Source: Pseudidiomarina salinarum (lineage in GTDB: Bacteria > Pseudomonadota > Gammaproteobacteria > Enterobacterales > Alteromonadaceae). From it: a stretch of DNA of 64,000 bases. Both the position numbers and the translations under genes were made by a program. Numbering within the stretch: the stretch's first letter is position 1; every line of letters starts with the position of its first letter. The notes under the pieces are model-generated. The model was not told where the DNA came from. It saw only the letters and a list, made by a program, of their open reading frames with translations, and did not search any database. The stretch covers positions 1,054,001 to 1,118,000 of the forward strand of contig NZ_JPER01000001.1 of the NCBI RefSeq assembly GCF_000753715.1. Direction: 5' to 3'. Positions 46,313 through 54,158 of the stretch are shown here, piece by piece.

Positions 46313-47677
46313 ATGTCGTCTCTGAATTTCCTGACTCCGTTTCGGATCATTTTAGCGACCAGCGTCATTCTCAGCGGTTGTACTCAAACCAACGATAAAT
46401 CCAGCGAACAACATCAAGCCGAACCACCGAATATTATCTTTATGATTGGTGACGGCATGGGTTTTGAATACATTTCAGCCTATCGCTATGCCATGAGTGA
46501 GCCTGGTGCCGGCACCCTCGCAGCAACGCCGTTTGATGATTTACTGCTGGGCGCGGCCACCACCTACCCCGACGATACCACCTGGGTGACGGATTCTGCG
46601 TCCAGCGCCACAGCACTGGCTACCGGCGTCAAAAGCTACAATGGCGCCATTGGCGTTGATGCGGACAAGCATCCGCAGCAAAGCATCATGGAACTGGCTC
46701 GCGCCAACGGCTGGTATACCGGCGCCGTCTCCACGGTTCAGGTTAATCACGCCACCCCGGCGTCATTTTTTACCCATCATCCGTCACGCAAAATGTATGA
46801 AGCCATTGCTGATTCACTGGCCACGCCGGTGCAGCCCGGCGTCTGGAGTTTTGATGTGTTGCTCGGCGGCGGCTATCGCTACTTCAACCGGGATGACAAA
46901 AACTGGTTGCCTGAACTCGAGCAACAAGGCATGCAGGTCATCACCGAATTTGAGCAGTTAGCAACAACCACCACCACCCCGCTGCTGGGCCTGTTTGCCC
47001 CGGTTGCGCTGCCAGCAGCTATCGATGATCAGCCGCGGTTGGCCACGATGACCGAAAACGCCCTGCGCCTGCTGAGCGCGAAGCAACAAGAACAACAGCA
47101 GCCCTTTGCGTTAATGATTGAGGGTAGTCAGATCGACTGGTGTGGCCACGCTAATGATATTGCCTGTACGGTACACGAAATGCATGATTTTGCTCAGGCC
47201 ATTGACGTGGTGCGTGCCTTTCAGCAACAGCACCCCAATACCCTGCTGATCATTACCGCTGACCATTCGACCGGTGGCCTGACCCTGGGACAAGGCGGCG
47301 AATATGCCTGGTACTCAGAGAAAGTCATGGGGATCACTGCCTCGCTGGAGGTGATGACACGGGATTTGCTGGAGTTACCACGGGATCAATGGCGGGGTTA
47401 TTTGCAACCGCGGTTAAATCTGGATGTGACTGAAGATGAATGGCAACAGATTCTTGCAGTAGAGATTCCGGCGGCAGCCAGAGGGCGGGATCGCCAGTAT
47501 GCTATCGGCAAGGTTCTGGCAGCGGTGATTAGCACCCATACCCGAACCGGCTGGACCACCACCGGTCACACCGCAGTGGATGTGCCGGTAATGGCCATTG
47601 GGCCCGGTTCAGAAGCCTTCCGTGGCTATCAGGACAATACCGACATCGGTAAAGCCCTGCTTAAACTGATCCGCTAA
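46313..47677 (+). CDS. Alkaline phosphatase, lipoprotein (PhoA type)
   Basis: The 454-residue enzyme starts with a lipoprotein signal (lipobox LSGC, Cys23), so it is anchored in an envelope membrane. Active-site motifs are complete: FMIGDGMG (metal Asp), DSASSATALATG with nucleophile Ser95, NHATPASFFTHH, EGSQIDWCGHAND, ITADHSTGG and TTGHTAVDVPV. It releases phosphate from organic phosphomonoesters. A Pho box precedes it, so phosphate starvation should induce it. AGGAT precedes the ATG. Confidence 0.93.
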   Translation: MSSLNFLTPFRIILATSVILSGCTQTNDKSSEQHQAEPPNIIFMIGDGMGFEYISAYRYAMSEPGAGTLAATPFDDLLLGAATTYPDDTTWVTDSASSATALATGVKSYNGAIGVDADKHPQQSIMELARANGWYTGAVSTVQVNHATPASFFTHHPSRKMYEAIADSLATPVQPGVWSFDVLLGGGYRYFNRDDKNWLPELEQQGMQVITEFEQLATTTTTPLLGLFAPVALPAAIDDQPRLATMTENALRLLSAKQQEQQQPFALMIEGSQIDWCGHANDIACTVHEMHDFAQAIDVVRAFQQQHPNTLLIITADHSTGGLTLGQGGEYAWYSEKVMGITASLEVMTRDLLELPRDQWRGYLQPRLNLDVTEDEWQQILAVEIPAAARGRDRQYAIGKVLAAVISTHTRTGWTTTGHTAVDVPVMAIGPGSEAFRGYQDNTDIGKALLKLIR

Positions 47678-47687
47678 GGCCTGTCCG

Positions 47688-49703
47688 TTACACATGCCAG
47701 CCCAGCTCATCGGCGCGCTTCCGCGCCATGGCTGGGACATCTGTTTTAACAAAGTGATGATGCATGATCTGCACACCCAGCATATGGTTGATGACCGCAT
47801 CTAACTGCACTTTCTCATCAATGGGTACACCTGCTGTTTCATGCTTCTCAAAGGTCAGCTTCACCTGCGCATAATCCAGCAAGCCCGCCTCTTTGACCGC
47901 TTCTTCAGATAAGAACAGATTAGCCAGTTTCATCAAGGCCTTCCATTTTTCCGGATCGGTGTGAGCCGGTGGCGCCATAAAGGCAAACTTCTCACGCTTA
48001 TACAGGGTTTCCGGCAGCAGACCTTTCATCGCTTCACGCAGAACATACTTCTCTTTGTTGCCTTTGATGCGCAGATGCGGCGGCACGGTAAACGCATATT
48101 CCGCCAGATGATGATCGAGAAAGGGTGGCCGTGCTTCCATCGAGTTAGCCATATCAACCCGATCGCCGCCCCAGGTCAGGATCTGCCCTTCGAGCATGGT
48201 TTTAATCCAGACATATTGCGCCCGGTCAAGCGGATGACGGCCTGATAACATGCTTTCATCCAGGGTATCGGCTATGGCTTTGCCCGGATCATATTCCTGA
48301 ACTTCTTTACGGCGATCCTCGGCGATCAGTGGCAATGCTGTATCGGCACAGGACAACCACGGCTGCACGCAGCTCGGGGTGAAGCCCATTTTGGCGTTAA
48401 ACGCCGGGCTGACAAACTCTTCCCGCGCCAGCATCGCACCTTTAAACAGTTTGTTGTTCTTCTCGAGCAGTTCCTGCCAGTCTTTACGTTCACCTTCCGG
48501 CAGATGGTCCAGGCCGTGCAGGAACATATCTTTCCGGAATGCCGGATAACCAGCGAAAAGTTCATCTGACCCCTCACCCGTCAGCACCACTTTGTAGCCA
48601 ACCTGATGCACCTGCTGGCTCATCAGATATTTAGCTACACCCAGGGTGTTATAAATGGTGCGCTCGGTATGCCAGATGGTTTTGACGAAATGGTCATAAA
48701 GGTCTTCGGCTTTCAGCCGCATGATATGGTGATCCGAGTCGGTGGCTTCCGCCATCTCCTGGGCAATCACAGTTTCATCATACTCATCGGAGTCAAAACC
48801 TATGGTGAACGCCTTCACTGAGGTCTGGGTTGCTGCTGCTGATAACCCCAGAATCGCACAGGAATCAATACCGCCAGATAAGTAACAGCCCACCGGAACA
48901 TCCGCGGTCAGACGGTGCTGCACGGCTTCCAGCAAATGCTTACGCACGCCATCGATATAAATCTGCTCATCAACTTCATCGCCAGGATACTCATGTTCCT
49001 GCGGAAAGTTCACATCCCAGTATTTGTGTTCGCTCAGTTCCAGCTTGCCATCACGACGCTGGACTTTAACCACATGCCCCGGCGCGACCTGCTTAATACC
49101 TTTAAATGCCGTGCTGCCTGGCACCATCACCTGGATCAGCTGGTGATAAAGGCCTTCGCTGGAAAACTCACGTTTCACTGACGGATGGGCGAAAATAACT
49201 TTCAGCTCAGAGCCAAACACCACGCCTTCGTCGGTTTCAGTATAATAAAGCGGCTTGATACCAAAGCGATCCCGCACCAGGTACAGGGCGTCTTCTGATT
49301 TCTCATAAAGGGCGAAGGCAAACTCACCGCGCAAGTGGGTCAGGGTTTCTTCCAGGCCTTCACGCTCGAATAAGTGCAAGACAATTTCTGAGTCACATTT
49401 ACTGCGAAAGCGCGCACCACGGGCAGTTAAGTCAGCGCGGATGCGTTTAAAGTCATAAAACTCGCCGTTGTGCACCATCATCAGGTTACTGTCGTCAGAC
49501 AAAAACGGCTGTTTACCACGCGCTTCGTTCAAATCAATGATGGTCAGTCGGGCGTGGCTGAATCCTACGCCGGTGTCATCAATAATTTCATAGCCATAAC
49601 CGTCAGGGCCGCGATGGTGCATGATAGCGGCCATGTTAACCAGGGTTTGCGGATCAGGCCGGTTGTTGGCCTGTTGATTAAAAACTCCTCCAATTCCACA
49701 CAT
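47688..49703 (-). CDS. AsnB-type glutamine-dependent amidotransferase (asparagine synthase family)
   Basis: The 671-residue enzyme has an N-terminal class II glutaminase domain with nucleophile Cys2 (MCGIGGVFN), HHRGPDGYGY and NGEFYDFKRIRADL, and a C-terminal ATP-pyrophosphatase synthase domain with the PP-loop CYLSGGIDSCAILGL and LTGEGSDELFAGYPAF. It is about 115 residues longer than E. coli AsnB, with an extra C-terminal region. It may make asparagine, but placement behind a divergent carbamoyltransferase and a symporter suggests another acceptor. It is the last gene of the operon, 25 bp after the carbamoyltransferase. Confidence 0.9.
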   Translation of the reverse strand: MCGIGGVFNQQANNRPDPQTLVNMAAIMHHRGPDGYGYEIIDDTGVGFSHARLTIIDLNEARGKQPFLSDDSNLMMVHNGEFYDFKRIRADLTARGARFRSKCDSEIVLHLFEREGLEETLTHLRGEFAFALYEKSEDALYLVRDRFGIKPLYYTETDEGVVFGSELKVIFAHPSVKREFSSEGLYHQLIQVMVPGSTAFKGIKQVAPGHVVKVQRRDGKLELSEHKYWDVNFPQEHEYPGDEVDEQIYIDGVRKHLLEAVQHRLTADVPVGCYLSGGIDSCAILGLSAAATQTSVKAFTIGFDSDEYDETVIAQEMAEATDSDHHIMRLKAEDLYDHFVKTIWHTERTIYNTLGVAKYLMSQQVHQVGYKVVLTGEGSDELFAGYPAFRKDMFLHGLDHLPEGERKDWQELLEKNNKLFKGAMLAREEFVSPAFNAKMGFTPSCVQPWLSCADTALPLIAEDRRKEVQEYDPGKAIADTLDESMLSGRHPLDRAQYVWIKTMLEGQILTWGGDRVDMANSMEARPPFLDHHLAEYAFTVPPHLRIKGNKEKYVLREAMKGLLPETLYKREKFAFMAPPAHTDPEKWKALMKLANLFLSEEAVKEAGLLDYAQVKLTFEKHETAGVPIDEKVQLDAVINHMLGVQIMHHHFVKTDVPAMARKRADELGWHV

Positions 49704-49728
49704 AGTCGTTCAATTCCTTATAGTCGAT

Positions 49729-50793
49729 TCATACTACATCGATCACACGTTCAGCGCGCTCTACCATGCAGGTGAGCAGGGCCATGCGGACAAATACCGC
49801 ACCGCGGGCCTGGCTGAAATACCAGTTATGTGAGGTGTGATCCAGATCGGTACTCAGCTCTTCGCCACGAGCCAGCGGATGCAGAATAATTGCATCGGGC
49901 TTCAGGTTTGAGCTGGCGGACAGTTGAAACTTATTACCGTAGCGGTTGAAGGTATCGCCTTCCCACGAAATCGCGTTGATATAAATCACATCAAGCGTTG
50001 GCAATACTTCTTCCATATCCTCTGTCAGCGTGATTTTCAGGCCGCGTTTTTCAAGTTCCTCGCGCTGGCCTTCGCCAAACAAGTCTGCTTCGCTGGTTTC
50101 GTCGTGAATAATGACCACTTCTGACGCCATATTCGGAAACAGCGACATGCATTTGAGCAGGCTCCGCACCGTTCGCATCTTATTCGGAACACCGATGACG
50201 CCTACCCGTATCGGATTCTCAGGTTTTTCCTGCACCAGCTCTGGCTTCCATTTAAAAATAGCATACATGTCAGCCATTGCCTGCGTGGGGTGCTCATCAA
50301 GCCCGTTACCCGCGTTCACAATCGGAATGCGCAGTGAATCCATGGTTTCGTAGATGGATTCCTCGTTATTGTCACGCAGCACCACGCAATCACCGTAGTT
50401 GTTAAACATTTCCGCGACATCCGACAGACACTCGCCTTTTGCCAGGCCGGTGGTAGAACGGTCGGTAATTGACATAATATCGCCACCAAGGCGATGCCAG
50501 GCGCTCTCAAACGACAACCGGGTACGGGTGCTGGGCTCGTAAAACGCGCTGATCAGTATTTTCCCCTGTAGCGGAGAACTGAAACGTCGCGGATTACTTT
50601 CAATTTTTGCCGCCAGCCGGAACAGTTGCTTCATGGTTTCTGCATCAAGCTGATCCGCCGCAATAATATGCTGCGCTGATAGCTTGACCAGATAGTCGCC
50701 GTCTTCCTGAATAGCCCTAAGCAATGCTTTAGGGTGTGCGTCTCCATACACATCAGGACGTTCACGTTCAAACGAAACGTCATCTACATTCAT
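49729..50793 (-). CDS. Divergent aspartate/ornithine carbamoyltransferase family protein
   Basis: The 354-residue protein has the carbamoyltransferase fold plus a 35-residue N-terminal extension. Carbamoyl-phosphate residues are kept: STRTR (88-92), K119, R140, HPTQ (H168, Q171) and R207. In the 240s-loop position where PyrB has T-R-V-Q, with Arg and Gln binding the aspartate side chain, it reads N273-A-I-S276, and the HPLPR motif is HPLAR (305-309). So the acceptor is probably not aspartate. No pyrI lies nearby. It is coupled to a small membrane peptide and a symporter upstream. Alignment to PyrB is from memory. Confidence 0.82.
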   Translation of the reverse strand: MNVDDVSFERERPDVYGDAHPKALLRAIQEDGDYLVKLSAQHIIAADQLDAETMKQLFRLAAKIESNPRRFSSPLQGKILISAFYEPSTRTRLSFESAWHRLGGDIMSITDRSTTGLAKGECLSDVAEMFNNYGDCVVLRDNNEESIYETMDSLRIPIVNAGNGLDEHPTQAMADMYAIFKWKPELVQEKPENPIRVGVIGVPNKMRTVRSLLKCMSLFPNMASEVVIIHDETSEADLFGEGQREELEKRGLKITLTEDMEEVLPTLDVIYINAISWEGDTFNRYGNKFQLSASSNLKPDAIILHPLARGEELSTDLDHTSHNWYFSQARGAVFVRMALLTCMVERAERVIDVV

Positions 50794-50799
50794 ACTGAG

Positions 50800-50919
50800 T
50801 TACCATAATTGTTTAGAAAGAAAATCTTTTACCCATAGCACCGCCAGAATCACGGGTGCACAGGCGGTTAACAGCAAACAGGCCATTACCAGAATGCTGA
50901 AGGCATCCAGACTGATCAT
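50800..50919 (-). CDS. 39-residue membrane peptide, symporter accessory type
   Basis: The short frame MISLDAFSILVMACLLLTAC continues to a 39-residue peptide with one transmembrane helix and the charged end WVKDFLSKQLW. AGGAG lies eight bases before the ATG, which overlaps the symporter stop as ATGA; the stop is six bases before the carbamoyltransferase start. Small peptides of this kind are known next to Na+/solute symporters (annotated as symporter small accessory proteins). Position, Shine-Dalgarno and composition support a real gene. Confidence 0.75.
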   Translation of the reverse strand: MISLDAFSILVMACLLLTACAPVILAVLWVKDFLSKQLW

Positions 50920-52352
50920 GTGTTGGTCTCCTGTTCCTGCATTTGCTGCCAGTCAAAAGCAGTACGACAGCGCCATACCCCGACCGCACAAATGATTGCC
51001 GATACCAGACAAGACACCAGCGCGGCAACATAAAAACCAACCAGGAAGTAGCCGGCTAATCCCGCTAACGTACCCACTACCATTGCCGTCGCTGCGTACC
51101 CGCCGCGTAACCTGGGCTGATATAACCCTAGCACGACCGGGAAGATTGTGCTCGCCACGAAGGCGCCGGCAAAGTTAAGCAGCGCCCCGAGCGTGGCTAG
51201 CTGCGGCAGGCAAATCAGCCAGGTCAGTACGCCAAGCCCGACGATGCTGTAACCGTTAAAGCGCATCAGGTGCTTGTCGCTGGCCTGCTTGTTGATTTTT
51301 TTATGATAAATATCCCGGGTGATCAGGTCCGAGGTTGCGGCCAGCAAGGAGTCGAGGCTCGATGCCAGCGCCGAAAACACCACTATAAATACGATCACAG
51401 CGCCCGCCTTGCCTAACACTTCGGCTGCCACCATGGGGCCAACCATGTCCGCGCTGGGCGGGAAGATTCCTAATTGCGGTGCCGCCAGCGCGATGAACCC
51501 GGTCACTATAGGAATCGGCAGCCATAACAGACCACCAAGCAAAAACGCCTTAAAGGCAACCTTGCCTTTAAAGGCCAGCGCCCGCGACCACCATACATTC
51601 GAGTGAAATATCTCGCCAAGGCCGAAAAAGATATTATTGAAAAGGAACATAATGGCGGCAGGAAACAGCAGCTCCAGTAACTGCGGATGATTGGCGCTGA
51701 CTTCCTGATGGATGCTTTCCAGGCTCACCGTATCAATCAGGTACCAGGCAATAAATACCACGCCAATAATAATAATCAGCGCCTGAATAAAATCCGTAGC
51801 GATAACGGCCCGTAGCCCGCCAAACAGCGTGTAGCCCACACAAATAATCAGAATCGCTGTCATGCCGATGTGGTAGTCGAGACCACTAAGGGCCTGCAGC
51901 AAAATGCCACCGGCCATACCCAGACTAATCAGCCAGCCAAAGGCATAAATCACCGAGATGATAATAAAGGCCCACCAGGCCGGCTGACCGTACCGCAGGC
52001 GAATAAAATCACCCGAGGTATACCCGTTCGGCATCAGTTTTTTGATACGGGCGGCCAGCGGCGCAAACAAAATAAGGCCCAGCGCCGCGAACGAATAGCC
52101 CACCATGCCCCAGATGCCAAACTGATAAGTTAGCTGCGGCGCAACCAGGGTGGTATTACTGGTGACCCAGGTCGCCATGGCGGTGGCCGACGCCAGTGCC
52201 AGGCCGACGTTACGTCCGGCCAGGGCAAAATCTTCATGGGTCTTGTTAGCGCGCCCCAGATACCAGCCAAAGGCGATCCAGGCGATGCCGAATAGCAGCA
52301 CCAGCCCCAGGCCCAGCGAACTGTTCAGTGCGAACTCAGTGGTCTCGGTCAT
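50916..52352 (-). CDS. Sodium:solute symporter (SSS/SLC5 family)
   Basis: The 478-residue inner-membrane protein has about thirteen helices with family motifs: WIAFGWYLGRANKTHEDFALAGRNVG at the start (in part), SGDFIRLRYGQPAW, GGLRAVIATDFIQALIIIIG and ALASSLDSLLAATSDLITRDIY near helix 8. It is nearest to the proline/pantothenate-like branch, but the substrate cannot be read. It overlaps the FN3-like gene upstream by 17 nt and the 39-residue peptide downstream by four. Confidence 0.93.
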   Translation of the reverse strand: MTETTEFALNSSLGLGLVLLFGIAWIAFGWYLGRANKTHEDFALAGRNVGLALASATAMATWVTSNTTLVAPQLTYQFGIWGMVGYSFAALGLILFAPLAARIKKLMPNGYTSGDFIRLRYGQPAWWAFIIISVIYAFGWLISLGMAGGILLQALSGLDYHIGMTAILIICVGYTLFGGLRAVIATDFIQALIIIIGVVFIAWYLIDTVSLESIHQEVSANHPQLLELLFPAAIMFLFNNIFFGLGEIFHSNVWWSRALAFKGKVAFKAFLLGGLLWLPIPIVTGFIALAAPQLGIFPPSADMVGPMVAAEVLGKAGAVIVFIVVFSALASSLDSLLAATSDLITRDIYHKKINKQASDKHLMRFNGYSIVGLGVLTWLICLPQLATLGALLNFAGAFVASTIFPVVLGLYQPRLRGGYAATAMVVGTLAGLAGYFLVGFYVAALVSCLVSAIICAVGVWRCRTAFDWQQMQEQETNT

Positions 52353-52830
52353 GTGTCACCCAGTGCATCCGCACAATCAGTAATACCACAATTAAAAACA
52401 GCAGCAGCCCCGCGAAGAACAAGCTAAACGCCTGCCATAACGGATAATGCAGCACCTCAACTTCAATCACGTTGCTGGTGCCCGCGGCCGTGTTCACCCG
52501 AAAGTAATAGGTGCCGTCAGCGAAGCCACTTAAGGTGGTTGCACTGAAATCGCCAAACCAGTTGAATTCTGTGGTGATGCTGGAAAAATCAGCGTCGGCT
52601 GATTGCTGGATAGTCAGGTCAGAGGTTGGCGGATTATCCAGGGATAAGATGAAATAACCTTCCCGCACTGTGGTGTCGGGTCCGCCCAGAATGTATTCAT
52701 CAGGCGGTTTTATTTGCGCTTCTGACTGCGCCGGGGAGTACGCCGGGGAGTACGCAAGGGAGGGCCGCGCCGTAAGCGTGAGGAATAAAAACAGAGCAGT
52801 GTAAGTTACCAGCCTGATTGGGTCGGGCAC
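52336..52830 (-). CDS. Periplasmic FN3-like protein with C-terminal membrane anchor
   Basis: The 164-residue protein has a Sec signal peptide (cleavage near LA-YS), a short repeat YSPAYSPA, a single fibronectin type III-like beta domain (about residues 45-128; DNPPTSDLTIQQSADADF, FADGTYYFRV) and a C-terminal transmembrane helix (about 132-154) ending in a His/Asp tail. It starts with GTG; AGGA lies seven bases upstream. As first gene of the symporter operon, it may act as a periplasmic partner, which is inference. Confidence 0.72.
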   Translation of the reverse strand: MPDPIRLVTYTALFLFLTLTARPSLAYSPAYSPAQSEAQIKPPDEYILGGPDTTVREGYFILSLDNPPTSDLTIQQSADADFSSITTEFNWFGDFSATTLSGFADGTYYFRVNTAAGTSNVIEVEVLHYPLWQAFSLFFAGLLLFLIVVLLIVRMHWVTHDRDH

Positions 52831-52960
52831 GTTTCCTTCCTGTAACTAGACAGTCTTTAGGCTAGCAAGCCCGCCCCATCATTTCAACTCGGAGGGATCT
52901 GTCTTTTGCCGGTCACCGTATCAGGGTATGCTTACAGGCAGAAAAAACGAGGCGAAGCAT

Positions 52961-53371
52961 ATGAGTTATTTATTTCTTTGTAGCATGGGGGCCAACATCC
53001 GCCCTGAACAGCATTTTGCTGCAGCGCAGGAGCTGATAGCCGGCCTGGGCGTCGCACGCTATTCGCGTGCCATCTATACCAAACCGGTGGCAATTGAGAC
53101 CTCTAGCGACTTCCTTAATGCCTTGTTTTTGCTTGAAACCGGCTGCACCGCAGCAGAACTGAAACAGCGTTTCAATCAGATCGAAGTGGCGCTGGGCCGG
53201 GATCGTTCCGACCCGCAAAGTAGTCAGAAAGACCGGCCGATGGATATCGATATTATCGGTGAGCTAACGCCCGGTGAAGCCGCACAAGTGTGGCAACAGG
53301 TACCGGATTACCTGACTGAAATTACCGCCCCGCTTTATCAGCTGTCTTTACAACAGGAGCATCTGGCATGA
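52961..53371 (+). CDS. Short HPPK (FolK)-like protein
   Basis: The 136-residue protein resembles hydroxymethyldihydropterin pyrophosphokinase: SMGANIRPEQHF at the start, SRAIYTKPVAI, DFLNALFLLET, and the metal-binding DRPMDIDIIG (Asp pair). FolK is usually about 160 residues; here the C-terminal part with the conserved PH..R.F lid (His115, Arg121 in E. coli) is missing. It is probably a paralogue, perhaps for monapterin rather than folate. GAGG eight bases before ATG 52961 fixes the start. It overlaps the pteridine reductase gene by four bases. Confidence 0.75.
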   Translation: MSYLFLCSMGANIRPEQHFAAAQELIAGLGVARYSRAIYTKPVAIETSSDFLNALFLLETGCTAAELKQRFNQIEVALGRDRSDPQSSQKDRPMDIDIIGELTPGEAAQVWQQVPDYLTEITAPLYQLSLQQEHLA

Positions 53372-54081
53372 GTAAACAACCCGTGGCACTAATCACCGGC
53401 GCCGGCCGCCGCTTTGGCTTTGAGCTGGCGAAAGCGTTGCTTGACGAAGGGTATCGCGTGTTCGCTCATTACCGCAGCTCCGAACAAGGCATTCGTGAAC
53501 TCGAATCACTGGGCGCCGAGCCGGTGCAGGCTGATTTCGCTAAGCTGAGTGAAGTTGAACAGCTAATACAGAATATCCAGGCAAAAACCGCACGTCTGGA
53601 TTTACTGGTGAACAACGCTTCCAGTTTCTTTGATAACGGTACCGTTGATGAGGAACTGGCTAACCTTGAAGCCGTATTTCAGGTTCATGCCATGGCGCCC
53701 TACTTGCTTATCAAGGGGCTCGCACCCCAGCTGAAAGCCGCTGATAACGGGCTGGTGGTCAACATTACTGATATTTATGTCGACAGCCCCACCGTGAACC
53801 ATATCGCCTACTGTGCCGCTAAAGCCGGGCTGGCGAATCTTACCCAGGCCTTCGCCAAACATCTGGCACCGGATATCCGGGTAAATGCCATTCAGCCCGG
53901 CCCGATCCTGTTTTTACCTGAACATGATTCTGAGCATCGCAGACAGGTACTGGAACAAACGCCATTGCAGGTGGAGGGTGGTCTGCAGCCGATGATTGAT
54001 ACCGTTCGCTTCCTGCGCGATAACCCCTTTCTCACCGGCGAATCGATCAAAGTGGATGGTGGCCGGGCACTAAATATTTAG
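53368..54081 (+). CDS. folM: Dihydromonapterin/dihydrofolate reductase, SDR family
   Basis: The 237-residue SDR has the NADPH-type Gly loop TGAGRRFG and NNASSFF, typical of pteridine reductases. The catalytic set is Asp in place of Ser (NITDIYV) with Tyr 13 residues later and Lys in YCAAKAGL, as in PTR1 and FolM. LFLPEHDSEHR and VDGGRAL also match FolM. It reduces dihydromonapterin to the tetrahydro form used by phenylalanine hydroxylase. Coupled to the short FolK-like gene. Confidence 0.88.
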   Translation: MSKQPVALITGAGRRFGFELAKALLDEGYRVFAHYRSSEQGIRELESLGAEPVQADFAKLSEVEQLIQNIQAKTARLDLLVNNASSFFDNGTVDEELANLEAVFQVHAMAPYLLIKGLAPQLKAADNGLVVNITDIYVDSPTVNHIAYCAAKAGLANLTQAFAKHLAPDIRVNAIQPGPILFLPEHDSEHRRQVLEQTPLQVEGGLQPMIDTVRFLRDNPFLTGESIKVDGGRALNI

Positions 54082-54158
54082 TTGCATTTAACCGTATGCG
54101 CTTTGGCGGGCTCTGTGCTATTACTGTTTAAACCTCTCTTTCTATTAAGGAAACAGTC

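Noticed and set aside
50813-51040. 75-codon minus-strand frame across the symporter 3' end
   Set aside because: Wrong frame relative to both the symporter and the 39-residue peptide, which explains the region better.
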